A DNA stretch of 64,000 bases from Rhodoferax sp. AJA081-3 (GCF_017798165.1 NZ_CP059068.1:3782001-3846000), one strand, 5' to 3'. Positions 1-9,233 are shown, counted from the first letter of the stretch. Numbers and translations are program-made. Notes: generated from the letters alone by a model not told the origin.

Positions 1-62
1 TTTTCGTGCCACTGTTCTACCTCTGGGTGAAGGCCTTGTTTTCGACCCGTACACCGCACTGA
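1..62 (+). CDS. C-terminal end of a probable RND efflux pump inner-membrane protein (partial)
   Basis: The third forward frame is open from the window edge to a TGA at 60-62 and encodes about 19 residues beginning FVPLFYLWVKALF. A hydrophobic last transmembrane segment with a VPLFY..V..LF pattern followed by a short basic tail is typical of the extreme C-terminus of HAE1-type RND transporters such as AcrB. Only the tail is visible, so the call is inference; another polytopic membrane protein is possible. Confidence 0.4.
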   Translation, partial: FVPLFYLWVKALFSTRTPH

Positions 63-74
63 ATCGATCCAACC

Positions 75-851
75 ATGAAAAACCAAGCTTTCATTCGTCG
101 GACAGTGTGTATGGCGCTTGGGTTCGGTGTGGTCTCCGCGGTATGTGCACAAAAGCCGCCACCCTTGCGTTATGGCGTGTTCGAGTCCATGGGATACCCT
201 TTTTATGTGGTCGGCTCGGGCAGCACAGCGCACAGTGGATTGCTGATCGAACTGGGGGATGCCATCGCGCGGCAGCTGAACATGGGCATGGTCGCGGTGC
301 CCTTGCCCCGGCGCCGGGTGGAGCCCGCGCTGGTGCAGGGCCAGATCGAGATGCTGTGTTACTTCAGCCCCAGTTGGGCAGAGCAGCCAGACAAGCTGGC
401 GTGGTCCATGGCCATGCTGCCGCAAATTGAACGTGTTGTAGCGCCCAAAGGCGGTCGCACGGGCAATGCCCCCCACTGGGAATTTGACGGCAAACGTGTG
501 GCATTACAACTGGGCTACCACTACCCGGTCCTGCAACCCTTGGTGGACGCCGGCAAGGCGGTGCGGGTGGACCAGAGCAAGGTGGCCCTGCAGTTCCGAT
601 CCTTGGAGATCAAGATGGCAGACCTGCTGATCACGTCCGAGGGTGAAATAGAAGGCTACTTCCATGAGAATCCGACGGCGCGCAGCGAGTTTGAGGTGTC
701 GCGTACGGCTTTCTCCGTCACACCGACCCACTGTGCCATCGGGCGGTCTTCTCGCCTGTCGGTGGCCGAGCTCGACAAGGCGATAACCCGGTTGCAGAGC
801 AGTGGCGACCTGGAACGCCTGGCCAAGCGTTATGGCATGTCGGCGCGCTGA
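75..851 (+). CDS. Periplasmic solute-binding protein, family 3 (SBP_bac_3 type)
   Basis: A 258-residue protein with a cleavable signal peptide (about residues 1-25, ending in an AVCAQ-like site) followed by one type II periplasmic binding fold. The spacing of the Y/F-rich ligand region near the N-terminus and the late ELDKAITRL..SGDLERLAKRYG stretch match the ABC amino-acid binding-protein family; the ending is the usual G.L..I..K(Y/W) signature. No permease or ATPase gene is adjacent, so it is an orphan binding protein and the ligand cannot be named. It overlaps the 3' end of the convergent phosphatase gene by 22 bases. The ATG at 75 sits just after the end of the preceding gene. Confidence 0.75.
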   Translation: MKNQAFIRRTVCMALGFGVVSAVCAQKPPPLRYGVFESMGYPFYVVGSGSTAHSGLLIELGDAIARQLNMGMVAVPLPRRRVEPALVQGQIEMLCYFSPSWAEQPDKLAWSMAMLPQIERVVAPKGGRTGNAPHWEFDGKRVALQLGYHYPVLQPLVDAGKAVRVDQSKVALQFRSLEIKMADLLITSEGEIEGYFHENPTARSEFEVSRTAFSVTPTHCAIGRSSRLSVAELDKAITRLQSSGDLERLAKRYGMSAR

Positions 852-1438
852 GCCGGCAGCGCAGTCAGATCTTGCGCAACCTCCACCCAGACACATTCCC
901 CATTCTTGCGTTTGATATGCAGCACGGCATGGCGCGGCAAACCATGGATGTGGCGCGTCACCACATCCATGACCCAACCGTGGGTCACCACCAGGATCCG
1001 GCCACCCCGGTGGCGCGCCCCGATGTCGGTGAACGCCTCCATGACACGGTCCGCAAACTCGTCCAGAGTCTCTCCCCCGGCAAATTCTGCGGCCGGGTTG
1101 CGGCGCAGAATTTGCTCCAGTAAGGCGGGGTTGAGTTCGGCCAGTTCGTTCTTGGGAATGCCCTGCACGGCCCCAAAGTGTTTTTCTTTCAATCCTTCAT
1201 GGCAAGCAGGCTCCGGTAAGCCCAGTGCCGCTGCGACGATCTCAGCGGTCTCGCGCGAACGCGCCAGCGGGCTGGACCACACCGCATCGAAGCCCGCACC
1301 TACCAGGCTGGCCGCCAGTGTCTGTGCCTGCGCGCGGCCCAGTGTGTTGATCGGCACATCCAGCCAGCCCTGCAAGACGCCGCGTTTGTTCCAGTCGGTT
1401 TCGCCGTGGCGGGCAATGCAGATGTGTGTGGACTTCAC
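830..1438 (-). CDS. Histidine phosphatase family protein (phosphoglycerate mutase-like)
   Basis: About 202 residues with the family's phosphohistidine motif RHGETDWN directly at the N-terminus and the second catalytic histidine in VVTHGWVMDVV near residue 150. These are cytoplasmic enzymes that form a phosphohistidine intermediate; members act as sugar-phosphate or nucleotide phosphatases or as mutases (GpmB, CobC-like). The substrate cannot be read from the sequence. I prefer a GTG start at 1438, which puts the RHG motif at the usual distance from the N-terminus; an in-frame TTG at 1444 adds two residues. No ATG is available nearby. Confidence 0.8.
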   Translation of the reverse strand: MKSTHICIARHGETDWNKRGVLQGWLDVPINTLGRAQAQTLAASLVGAGFDAVWSSPLARSRETAEIVAAALGLPEPACHEGLKEKHFGAVQGIPKNELAELNPALLEQILRRNPAAEFAGGETLDEFADRVMEAFTDIGARHRGGRILVVTHGWVMDVVTRHIHGLPRHAVLHIKRKNGECVWVEVAQDLTALPAQRADMP

Positions 1439-1459
1439 AAGCAATGCCTGTCAGCAGCA

Positions 1460-2110
1460 TCAATAGAAGCCGACTCGGCGCCGGTAGCGTTCCGCGCGTT
1501 CCGTGTCGTACGCTTCAGCATCAAACTGTTCGCCCTGGATGGCGCGGTGGATTTCGCCACCCGTAGGCATGGTGGACGGGGCGATATGCAGGTTCGGGTC
1601 CCAAAAGCGTGAGCGCAGAAATGCTTTCGAGCACTGCGTATAAGCCTCGTCGATATCGACCAGGATGCCCAGCAACGGGGGCTTGCCCTCCACGGTGCTG
1701 GGGGCCAGCAGCTCTGCGTCTGCCGTTAGGGTGGCCCGGCCATTCACGCGAAAGGTGTCGGTGATCCCGGGTACAAAAAAAAGCACACCGATGTGTGGGT
1801 TGGCAAGCATATTGCGCAGCGAGTCTGCAATGCGGTTGCCTGGCCGCTCAGGGATGAGCAGGGTGCGGTCGTCCAGCATGCGCACAAAGCCAGCAGGATC
1901 TCCGCGGGGGCTGAGATCGCAGTTCCCGCTTGTGTCGCTGGTGGCAATACAAATGAACGGCGAACGCTCAATGAACAGACGTGTCTTGCTGTTCAGGCGG
2001 TTGGTGATTTTGGCGCACGTTAACTCGGCTGGCTCACCGATCAGCGCTCGGAGTTCTGATTCGGTGCGAATGACCTGGGATGTTCGGGGGTGTGTTGAAA
2101 CTGGGTTCAT
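1460..2110 (-). CDS. Pyridoxamine 5'-phosphate oxidase-like FMN-binding protein
   Basis: A 216-residue cytoplasmic protein with the split-barrel flavin-binding fold of the pyridoxamine-phosphate oxidase family. The FIERSPFICIATSD..G.CDLSPRGDP block and the later RPGNRIADSLRNMLANPHIGVLFFVPG block are typical of the subfamily annotated as MSMEG_1061-like FMN-dependent proteins. These are usually general flavin or F420-type reductases, not true PdxH, so no symbol is given. The ATG at 2110 follows a good Shine-Dalgarno (GAAAGGAAATCG). It is divergent from the lactamase-fold gene at 2209. Confidence 0.75.
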   Translation of the reverse strand: MNPVSTHPRTSQVIRTESELRALIGEPAELTCAKITNRLNSKTRLFIERSPFICIATSDTSGNCDLSPRGDPAGFVRMLDDRTLLIPERPGNRIADSLRNMLANPHIGVLFFVPGITDTFRVNGRATLTADAELLAPSTVEGKPPLLGILVDIDEAYTQCSKAFLRSRFWDPNLHIAPSTMPTGGEIHRAIQGEQFDAEAYDTERAERYRRRVGFY

Positions 2111-2208
2111 CGATTTCCTTTCGACGTGGTATCTTGCCGCAACCTTGTAGCCTTGAGGATAGCAGCATGGTCACGAGGTTGACGATAACCACCACAGGAG
2201 ACAAGCCC

Positions 2209-3042
2209 ATGTTTCGCAGTCACACAATGGCATCAACTCTTGCCATGTTGTTCGGTTTAGGCGGTACTTTTGCCACGTTGCCGGCGGCAGCCCAGGCCAC
2301 GCCTCAGCTGACTCTCACCCGCATCGACTGCGGCACTCCGGTGCTCAACGACGTAGGTGCTCGTTTTTCGGACACCTACGCCTACAACGACCTGAAGGTG
2401 CTGTTCACCTACAGTTGTTACCTCATCAAACACGGCAGCGACTACATGTTGTGGGAGGCCGGGCACTCCATGAGTGCGGGCGCACCTGCGCCCAAGGTCA
2501 GCATCGTGGACCAGCTGGCGCAACTCAACCTCAAACCCGAGCAGATCAAGTATGTGGGTATCAGCCACTACCATGGCGACCACACCGGGCAGTTGCCTTC
2601 GTTCACCGGCTCCACGGTGCTGATTGGCAAGGGTGATTGGGACGGCATTACCGCTGCCAAGCCCCATGCCGGGGCCAATGTGGCGGCCTTCACACATTGG
2701 ATCAGCGGTGGTGGCAAGCTGGAAGCGCTGGTGGGTGACAAGGATGTGTTTGGTGACGGCAGGGTGGTTGTCATGAACACGCCAGGGCACACACCCGGTC
2801 ACCGCAGTCTGTTGGTCAGGCTGCAGGAGAAAGGCAATGTGCTGCTGACGGGTGATCTGGCTCACTTCCACGAGAATTACGAAAGTAATGGTGTGCCTGG
2901 GTTCAACTACCACCGGGCAGAAACGCTGGCGTCGCTGGACCGGTTCAAGAAGGCGGCGGCCAACCTGAAGGCCACGGTGATCATCCAGCACGATGCGCGG
3001 GATATCAACAAATTGCCTGCGTTCCCGGCTTCGGCGAAGTAG
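2209..3042 (+). CDS. Secreted metallo-beta-lactamase-fold hydrolase (AHL-lactonase-like group)
   Basis: A 277-residue protein with a signal peptide of about 30 residues ending in AAAQA. The zinc-binding motif HYHGDHTG, the downstream TPGHTPGH histidine and the LTGDLAH aspartate are all present, so an intact dinuclear metal site is expected in the periplasm. The arrangement is that of the N-acyl-homoserine-lactonase branch of the superfamily, but this branch has many other substrates and no quorum-sensing gene is nearby, so the substrate is open. The start at 2209 has an AGGAG eight bases upstream; an upstream in-frame ATG at 2080 would spoil the signal peptide. Confidence 0.78.
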   Translation: MFRSHTMASTLAMLFGLGGTFATLPAAAQATPQLTLTRIDCGTPVLNDVGARFSDTYAYNDLKVLFTYSCYLIKHGSDYMLWEAGHSMSAGAPAPKVSIVDQLAQLNLKPEQIKYVGISHYHGDHTGQLPSFTGSTVLIGKGDWDGITAAKPHAGANVAAFTHWISGGGKLEALVGDKDVFGDGRVVVMNTPGHTPGHRSLLVRLQEKGNVLLTGDLAHFHENYESNGVPGFNYHRAETLASLDRFKKAAANLKATVIIQHDARDINKLPAFPASAK

Positions 3043-3096
3043 AGCAGGCCTAACTAACGCTCTTGCAAGCGTGCTCAACGACCCCACCTGTACCCC

Positions 3097-3567
3097 ATGA
3101 AATTCCATCGCCTCCTTGTGGTCGCCCTTTCCATACCTTTTGCGTCTGCCGCCTTGGCCGACAAGATTGGCGAGGTGGACACGGCATTCAAACTGATAGG
3201 CCCGGACCACAAGATTGTGGTGGAGGCCTTTGATGACCCCAAGGTTGCGGGTGTCACCTGTTATGTATCCCGCTCCAAGGCGGGCGGTATCAGCGGTGCG
3301 ATTGGCCTGGCAACGGAAAAATCGGAGTCGTCCATTGCTTGCAGGCAGGTAGGCCCCATTTCCTCTGCCGTGCCCATACCCAAGAGTGAAGAGGTCTTCA
3401 GCGAAAGCCGCTCCATCCTGTTCAAGAAGATGCGCATTGTGCGCATGGTGGACCCGGCGCGCCAGGTGCTGCTGTACCTCACCTATACCGACAAACTGAT
3501 CGACGGCTCGCCCAAAAACAGCCTGACCGCCGTGCCCTTGAACGGCGCCAAGCTGCAGTTCAAATAG
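3097..3567 (+). CDS. creA: CreA family periplasmic protein
   Basis: A 156-residue secreted protein (signal peptide about 1-21, ending ALA) that matches CreA along its full length: the DKIGEVDTAF start of the mature protein, the DHKIVVEAFDDPKV..VTCYVSR block, and GGISGAIGLA. CreA is conserved in proteobacteria but its biochemical role is unknown; in E. coli it lies next to creBCD. No creBCD genes are present here. A modest inverted repeat between this gene and the convergent yccF gene (about 3569-3586) may act as a shared terminator, but it lacks a clear T-run. Confidence 0.88.
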   Translation: MKFHRLLVVALSIPFASAALADKIGEVDTAFKLIGPDHKIVVEAFDDPKVAGVTCYVSRSKAGGISGAIGLATEKSESSIACRQVGPISSAVPIPKSEEVFSESRSILFKKMRIVRMVDPARQVLLYLTYTDKLIDGSPKNSLTAVPLNGAKLQFK

Positions 3568-3586
3568 GCAAGGCCCTTTAAGGGTC

Positions 3587-4003
3587 TCAGGCGCCGACGC
3601 GGGCGGCGTTCTTGGGCACGATGGTCTTGCCAACCGGTGCCAGAGCAATCAAAGCCAGCTTGATGTGCTGCACGCCAAACGGGATGCCGATGATGGTCAC
3701 AAAGCAGCACAGGGCGGATGCCAGGTGGCCCAGAGCCAGCCACACGCCGGCAAAGATGAACCACAACACATTGCCAATGGTGCCCAGTACGCCGGTGCCA
3801 ATGTCTTCCACGCCGCTGACCACGGCACGGCTCACCGCCTCCTTGCCGAATGGCAAAAACGCAAACTGGCCAATCACAAAACACGCCTTGGCCCAGGGCA
3901 GGCCGACAATGGTGATGGCACACAGCAGGCCCGCAAGCCACCAGCCCAGGCCCATGAAAAAGCCGCCCAATACAAACCAGAGTATGTTGCCGATGGTGCT
4001 CAT
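3587..4003 (-). CDS. yccF: YccF domain inner-membrane protein
   Basis: A 138-residue polytopic protein with two copies of the YccF repeat. Each copy begins with a GNILWF/GNVLWF hydrophobic stretch and contains a GLPWAKACF/GIPFGVQHIK motif followed by a short polar segment. Four membrane segments are expected. YccF is a widespread inner-membrane family of unknown function, often linked to envelope stress genes. The start at 4003 (MSTIGNILWF) gives the standard family N-terminus; a longer frame to 4045 only adds a non-conserved stretch. Confidence 0.85.
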   Translation of the reverse strand: MSTIGNILWFVLGGFFMGLGWWLAGLLCAITIVGLPWAKACFVIGQFAFLPFGKEAVSRAVVSGVEDIGTGVLGTIGNVLWFIFAGVWLALGHLASALCCFVTIIGIPFGVQHIKLALIALAPVGKTIVPKNAARVGA

Positions 4004-4067
4004 GTGTTGAATCCCTGCTGAATGATGCGGGCCAATATACCGCAATGCTGCGCCAGCGCGGGGCGTG

Positions 4068-5327
4068 TTATTGCAGACGTTGCAACAGGTCCAGTGTGGG
4101 ATAACCGTCCGCCGGCAGGCCCAGGCTGCGCTGGTAGCGGCGGATGCCGCGTTGTGTGGCCGGGCCCATCATGCCGTCGGGTGTGCCACTGTCAAAACCA
4201 TTCGTATTTAACGCCGTCTGCAGGGCCAGCAACTGGGCACGGGTCAGCGCCGGTACGTCGCGCGGCCAGGCGGTCTGCACCGTTGGGCCGTTGGCAAATC
4301 GCTGCGCCAGCAAGTGGACGGCGAGCGCATAACTGGGTGCGTTGTTGTAACGCAGGATGGTGCGGAAGTTGGGTCCCACCAGAAAAGCCGGTCCACGCGC
4401 GCCGGCTGGCAGCAGGATAGAGCCATCTGCAAAGACGGGCAACGCCGTGCCATCCAGGGTTTGCACACCAGCGGCTGCCCAAGCCGCGGTCGGCTGGCGC
4501 AGTTCGGTATCGGCGCGGGCGTAGTCAAAATCCGACGGCAGGCGCACCTCGGTTCCCCAGGCTTGGCCGGGCTGCCACCCGGACTGGACCAGGAAGTTGG
4601 CGGTCGATGCCATTACATCGGGCAGGCTACCCCATATGTCGCGCCGGCCATCGCCATCGGCATCCACCGCATGGGCCAAGTAGCTGGTGGGCAAAAACTG
4701 GGTCTGGCCCATAGCACCGGCCCATGAGCCGACCATGTGTGCGCGAGTGATGTCCCCATTTTGCAGAATGCGCAGGGCGGCGAGCAACTGGCTGCGGGCC
4801 CAGGCTTCGCGCCGCCCCTCGAAGCCCAGCGTGGTCAGCGCATCGACCGTGGGTATGTCGCCCATAAAACTGCCGTAGCTGCTCTCCATGCCCCAGATCG
4901 CAACCAGCACTTCGGGCGGCACGCCGTACTGTGTGGCGATAGGCTCGATCTGGGCCCGCAGTTGCTGCAGCTTGTCGCGTCCCCGGTTGATACGCTGCGC
5001 AGACACCGCGCTGTCCAGGTAGTCCCACACGGTGCGGGTGAATTCGGGCTGGGCCTTGTCCGCTTCGATGGCGCGAGGGATAAAACGCACGGCGTCAAAC
5101 GCATGCTGGAGTGTTGCGTCCGTGATACCTGCAGCACGTGCCGTGGCGCTGAAGGCTGCCACCCAGTCGGCAAACCGCTGGTCGTGTTCGACCGCGCTGG
5201 ATACGGCGGGCGGCGCTGGGGCCTTGTTGTCAACCAAGGGGGCCGATGCACAACTTGCCAGCACCAACGCCAGCAGCAGGGCCGGTGCAGTCTTGGTGGA
5301 GGGCTTGTTGGCGGGGTCGTGGTGCAT
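4068..5327 (-). CDS. Lytic murein transglycosylase, MltB type, lipoprotein
   Basis: About 419 residues. A lipoprotein signal with lipobox LASC lies near residue 25 if the ATG at 5327 is used. The SLT-like MltB catalytic domain contains the GMESSYGSFMGD motif (the E is the catalytic acid), followed by TVDALTTLGFEGRR, GSWAGAMGQTQFLPTSY and the AVDADGDGRRDIW calcium/structural segment. A C-terminal peptidoglycan-binding helix bundle holds LQTALNTNGFDSGTPDGMMG. It cleaves glycan strands to 1,6-anhydro-muropeptides at the inner face of the outer membrane. Longer starts (5372, 5501) would give an over-long positive N-region. It is divergent from the esterase gene at 5371. Confidence 0.85.
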   Translation of the reverse strand: MHHDPANKPSTKTAPALLLALVLASCASAPLVDNKAPAPPAVSSAVEHDQRFADWVAAFSATARAAGITDATLQHAFDAVRFIPRAIEADKAQPEFTRTVWDYLDSAVSAQRINRGRDKLQQLRAQIEPIATQYGVPPEVLVAIWGMESSYGSFMGDIPTVDALTTLGFEGRREAWARSQLLAALRILQNGDITRAHMVGSWAGAMGQTQFLPTSYLAHAVDADGDGRRDIWGSLPDVMASTANFLVQSGWQPGQAWGTEVRLPSDFDYARADTELRQPTAAWAAAGVQTLDGTALPVFADGSILLPAGARGPAFLVGPNFRTILRYNNAPSYALAVHLLAQRFANGPTVQTAWPRDVPALTRAQLLALQTALNTNGFDSGTPDGMMGPATQRGIRRYQRSLGLPADGYPTLDLLQRLQ

Positions 5328-5370
5328 GGGCGGCTGGCAGGGTTGGGTGGGTGCGGGTAGTATAGATTTC

Positions 5371-6048
5371 ATGCGTTTCTTGACACCCGTGCCATCGACC
5401 ACTGTCCCCATTGCTGGCGTGCCGCGCAGGGCACTCCTTGCGGGTCTCCTGGCGGGGGTGTGGCTGGCGGGTTGCCGCAAGGCAGTCAAGCTGTCTGCCA
5501 TTCCAGCGGGGCAAACGGTTCTGGCGTTTGGCGACAGTGTGACCTATGGCACAGGTGCCGCACGGGGTGAGGATTGGCCCAGTCTGTTGGCGCAAAAAAC
5601 CGGCTGGAAAATTGTCAATGCCGGCATCCCCGGCGACACGGCGGCCAACGGCAAGGGACGCATCCAGGCTTTGCTGGATGAACACCGTCCGGCGCTGGTG
5701 ATACTGGAGATCGGCGGCAATGACTTCTTGCGTCGGGTAGCCGCCACAGCGGTCAAGGAAGACATTCGCCAGCTGATCAAAACCAGCCTGCAAGCCGGTG
5801 CGCAGGTGGTGTTGGTTGCGGTGCCCGAGCTGTCGTTGATGGGCCTGGTTGCCGGCAAGCCCAGCGATTCGCCTATTTACGCGGAGCTGGCAGATGAGGA
5901 GAAAGTGCCCCTGGTGCCCGATGTGTTCTCCGAAACGCTGTCGCGCCCCGATCTGTGTGCCGACCGTATCCACCCCAATGCGCGGGGCTACCAATACATG
6001 GCGACCGGCATACATGCCCGCCTGCAGGCGCTGGGCTGGGTCCCGTGA
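5371..6048 (+). CDS. GDSL/SGNH arylesterase, probable lipoprotein
   Basis: A 225-residue SGNH hydrolase. Block I FGDSVTYGTG carries the nucleophile serine, block II has a conserved glycine near IPGDTAANG, block III is GGNDFLRR, and block V DRIHPNARGY carries the Asp/His pair. This is the TesA/arylesterase branch, which hydrolyses short acyl esters and thioesters. A lipobox-like LAGC near residue 35 suggests a membrane anchor in the periplasm. The ATG at 5371 is chosen because it gives a signal sequence directly before this cysteine. Confidence 0.82.
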   Translation: MRFLTPVPSTTVPIAGVPRRALLAGLLAGVWLAGCRKAVKLSAIPAGQTVLAFGDSVTYGTGAARGEDWPSLLAQKTGWKIVNAGIPGDTAANGKGRIQALLDEHRPALVILEIGGNDFLRRVAATAVKEDIRQLIKTSLQAGAQVVLVAVPELSLMGLVAGKPSDSPIYAELADEEKVPLVPDVFSETLSRPDLCADRIHPNARGYQYMATGIHARLQALGWVP

Positions 6049-6158
6049 TGCACACGGGTAGGAAGGGATTCAATAAACTGTGGAATTGGTCATAATAAAA
6101 CAAAGAAATATTGCATCGCGTTGGTGGTGACGGCTGAAAAGTCGCGGAGGCACCCCGT

Positions 6159-9100
6159 ATGTGGCAGTTCAACAGGCGGTTATTTCAGCGCCCGGTCTTT
6201 ACCGAACGGCACCGATCCATAGGGCTGACGGTCCTCATACTCCTGTGTATTTGGGGGTCTGTGGGCGCCTGGTCGTGGTGGGCACGTGACAGTGCCCTGA
6301 CCTCAAACCGCCTGATATTGGAGCAGCTCGCTGCCGCCGTGCAATCCCAAACCAAGGGGCTCTTCAAACAGGCGGAGCTGTCGCTCACCGTGGCCGGTCG
6401 GTGGATAGAAGACAACCCCCACAGCGATCCTGCACGATCGCCGGAGTTCCTTGCGCTGTGCGACGCTCTGCGCCGCGAGTCCGATGGCCTGCTGGATTTG
6501 CGTGTGGTGACACGCAGCGGCCTGGCCCGTTCCATCACCGGTATGCCAAAAATCGACACGGTCGATGTCAGTGACCGTGATTACTTTCAGGTGCAACTGG
6601 ATGCGCAAACGCGTGGCCTGTTTATTGGCAAACCCATGGTGGGCCGGATGACCAACAAAAACCTCATTCCGATTTCGCTGCCCCTGACCACTGCGGCAGG
6701 CGAGGTCGCCGTGCTGCTGGTCGCCATGGACCTGGACCGCATGGCGGGGCCGTTTGAGGTTGAACGTATCAAACCCGCGGGTACCATCGGTATTGTGCGC
6801 AACGATGGCATGGTGCTGATGCGCAGCCCGATGACGGGCAACGTGGTCGGCCGGTCCATTGCGTCCGGCCAGGCCTGGAAGCAATACATCAGTACCTTGC
6901 CTAAGGGCAGTTACGAATCGGACGTCAGCCTTTTTGACCAGCAGCCCCGCCTGGTGTCCTTCGCCAAGGTGGAGGGTTTGCCGCTGGTGGTGTATGTGAG
7001 CGCCAGCAAGATCGATGCCTTGGCGCCTTGGCGTGTGAACACCGGCATTTTGGCGGGAGTGGCCACGCTGTTGTCCATCGTGGCGGTGGTCGTCAGCGGT
7101 GCGCTGACGCGGGCGTTTGCCGCCGCCAGGATTTCCGACGCCATTGTGCAATCGACAGATGAGGCCATCGTGGGCAAATCGCTCGATGGCATTGTCAACA
7201 GCTGGAACCCGGGGGCTGAGCAAATGTTTGGCTACTCAGCGGCCGAGATGCTGGGCCAGCCCGTACGCAAGTTGTTGCCGCCCGACCGCCAGAGTGAAGA
7301 GGCGGTCATTCTGGACAGCATACGCAGTGGCCGCAATGTGGAGCACTTCGAAACCAAACGAGTGCGCAAGGACGGCACCGTCATTGATGTATCGGTCACC
7401 ATTTCGCCCATTCGCGACAGTCTGGGTGCGGTCATTGGGGCGTCGAAGATTGCCCGTGACATCAGTGCTCAGATCGCAGCGTTACGGCGCCTGCGGCTCA
7501 CGTCCAGTGTCTTCACCAACGCCAGCGAAGGTATCCTGATCACCGACCGGGAAGGCCGCATGGTCGAGGTGAATGATGCCTTTACACGCATCACCGGATA
7601 CGACCGGGAGGAGGTGATTGGAAACACCCCGCAGATGTTCCGCTCCAGCCGCCAGGGCCCGCAGGTTTTCAAGGCCATGCACGTGGCCCTGATACGCCAC
7701 GGCGAGTGGAAAGGCGAGATGTGGAGCCGCAACAAGAATGGCGAGGCCTATTCGGTGTGGCTCACGGTCAGCCAGGTCAAGGGGCGCCGCGGCAAGGTCA
7801 GAAACTATGTGGCGCTGTTCTCGGATGTCACGGTGCTGAAACTGCAGCAGGAGAAACTGGAGCACAGTGCGCAGTTTGACCCGCTCACCGATCTGCCCAA
7901 CCGCAGCCTGCTGTCGGACCGGCTCAACCAGGCCATGACGGTTTGCCTGCGGCACAACCGCAGCCTGGCCGTGTTGTACATGGATCTGGATGGTTTCAAG
8001 GCCATCAACGACCGGTTTGGCCACAAGGCGGGAGACGAACTCTTGATAGCTGTGTCCAGCCAGGTCAAGGCGGTCTTGCGTGATGTGGATACCCTGGCGC
8101 GCCTGGGGGGCGACGAGTTTGTCGCCGTGCTGACCGATGTCGACAATGTGCAGGACTGCATCCACATGGCCAACCGGATTCTAGATGCGTTTGCCAAACC
8201 CGTGTTGATCGAAGACACACTCATGCACGTCACCGTCAGCATTGGTGTCACTCTGTACCCGCAAGACAACGCCGATGCCGACCACCTGATGCGGCATGCC
8301 GACCAGGCCATGTACGAAGCCAAACAAAGTGGCAAAAACCGTTTCCACCTGTTTGACTCCGCACAGGATGCCGAGGTCAAGAGCCGCAGCGTGCAGCAGG
8401 ACATGATTGCCCTGGCCCTGGAAAGGGGTGAGTTTGTGCTGCACTACCAGCCCAAGGTCGACATGCACACCGGTGTTGTTTTCGGGGCTGAAGCCTTGAT
8501 ACGCTGGCAGCACCCGGAGCGGGGCTTGTTGTTGCCCGGTGTGTTCCTGCCCGCCATTGAACGCCATCCGCTGAATGAGGCGGTTGGAGCCTGGGTTCTG
8601 GACCAGGCCCTCAGGCAAATGAGCGAGTGGAATGCACAAGGCTTGGTGCTGCCTGTCAGTGTGAATGTTCCGGCGCGGCAGTTGCAGCATCCAAAATTCG
8701 TGAAGCAGCTATCCGAGATGTTGGCAGCCTATCCAGAGGTATCTCCACATGCTCTGGAGCTGGAAGTGCTGGAGACCAGTGCGCTGGACGATATTGTCTC
8801 TACCGCCACCATCATGGAAGACTGCCATCGGCTGGGCGTACGGTTTGCCATTGATGACTTTGGCACGGGGTATTCGTCGCTGACCTATCTGCGCCACCTG
8901 CCGGTAGAAACGCTGAAGATCGACCAGAGTTTCGTGCGGGACATGCTGGAGGACCGTGACGACCTGGCCATCGTGAAAGGTGTCATTGGCTTGGCTGCAG
9001 CGTTCCAGCGGGACTGTATCGCCGAGGGGGTGGAGACCGTGGCGCACGGTACGCGCCTGATTTCCCTGGGCTGTACGGCCGCACAGGGTTTTGGTATTGC

Positions 9101-9194
9101 ACGCCCCATGCCTGCTGCGCAGGTGGTGCAATGGTGTGCCTCCTGGACGCCGCCCGCGGAGTGGCGTGCCCAGGGGCAACAACCGCGGGTGTGA
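6159..9194 (+). CDS. Membrane PAS-PAS-GGDEF-EAL cyclic-di-GMP enzyme
   Basis: A 1011-residue signalling protein. Order: membrane segment (about 21-41), periplasmic sensor domain of PDC/CHASE type (about 42-285), second membrane segment (about 290-312), two PAS domains (about 325-440 and 445-565), GGDEF domain (motif intact near residue 650) and EAL domain (EALIRW near 777). The product-inhibition site RxxD stands five residues before GGDEF. The EAL domain keeps the AIDDFGTGYSS loop and the IAEGVET glutamate. Both catalytic halves therefore look active, so it should make and degrade c-di-GMP in response to a periplasmic signal and a PAS input. The upstream 110 bases hold an AT-rich stretch that may contain the promoter. 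Confidence 0.9.
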   Translation: MWQFNRRLFQRPVFTERHRSIGLTVLILLCIWGSVGAWSWWARDSALTSNRLILEQLAAAVQSQTKGLFKQAELSLTVAGRWIEDNPHSDPARSPEFLALCDALRRESDGLLDLRVVTRSGLARSITGMPKIDTVDVSDRDYFQVQLDAQTRGLFIGKPMVGRMTNKNLIPISLPLTTAAGEVAVLLVAMDLDRMAGPFEVERIKPAGTIGIVRNDGMVLMRSPMTGNVVGRSIASGQAWKQYISTLPKGSYESDVSLFDQQPRLVSFAKVEGLPLVVYVSASKIDALAPWRVNTGILAGVATLLSIVAVVVSGALTRAFAAARISDAIVQSTDEAIVGKSLDGIVNSWNPGAEQMFGYSAAEMLGQPVRKLLPPDRQSEEAVILDSIRSGRNVEHFETKRVRKDGTVIDVSVTISPIRDSLGAVIGASKIARDISAQIAALRRLRLTSSVFTNASEGILITDREGRMVEVNDAFTRITGYDREEVIGNTPQMFRSSRQGPQVFKAMHVALIRHGEWKGEMWSRNKNGEAYSVWLTVSQVKGRRGKVRNYVALFSDVTVLKLQQEKLEHSAQFDPLTDLPNRSLLSDRLNQAMTVCLRHNRSLAVLYMDLDGFKAINDRFGHKAGDELLIAVSSQVKAVLRDVDTLARLGGDEFVAVLTDVDNVQDCIHMANRILDAFAKPVLIEDTLMHVTVSIGVTLYPQDNADADHLMRHADQAMYEAKQSGKNRFHLFDSAQDAEVKSRSVQQDMIALALERGEFVLHYQPKVDMHTGVVFGAEALIRWQHPERGLLLPGVFLPAIERHPLNEAVGAWVLDQALRQMSEWNAQGLVLPVSVNVPARQLQHPKFVKQLSEMLAAYPEVSPHALELEVLETSALDDIVSTATIMEDCHRLGVRFAIDDFGTGYSSLTYLRHLPVETLKIDQSFVRDMLEDRDDLAIVKGVIGLAAAFQRDCIAEGVETVAHGTRLISLGCTAAQGFGIARPMPAAQVVQWCASWTPPAEWRAQGQQPRV

Positions 9195-9208
9195 GCACCA
9201 CGTTACGA

Positions 9209-9226
9209 TGGGTGTTTTGACACCCA
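9209..9226 (+). promoter_or_regulatory. Hairpin just before the thioesterase start
   Basis: A perfect 7-base stem (9209-9215 with 9220-9226, loop TTTG) ends seven bases before the ATG at 9234. It lies between the stop of the c-di-GMP protein and the thioesterase gene, and could cover the ribosome-binding region or act as a weak terminator. No T-run follows, so terminator function is doubtful. Confidence 0.3.
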
Positions 9227-9233
9227 GACGCCC

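Noticed and set aside
2209..3042. A quorum-quenching AHL lactonase
   Set aside because: The zinc motif is shared by many hydrolases and there is no luxI/luxR neighbour. Substrate assignment would be a guess.
2257..3648. A 463-codon minus-strand frame opposite the lactamase-fold and creA genes
   Set aside because: Both plus-strand genes have family-typical motifs and signal peptides; the antisense product has neither.
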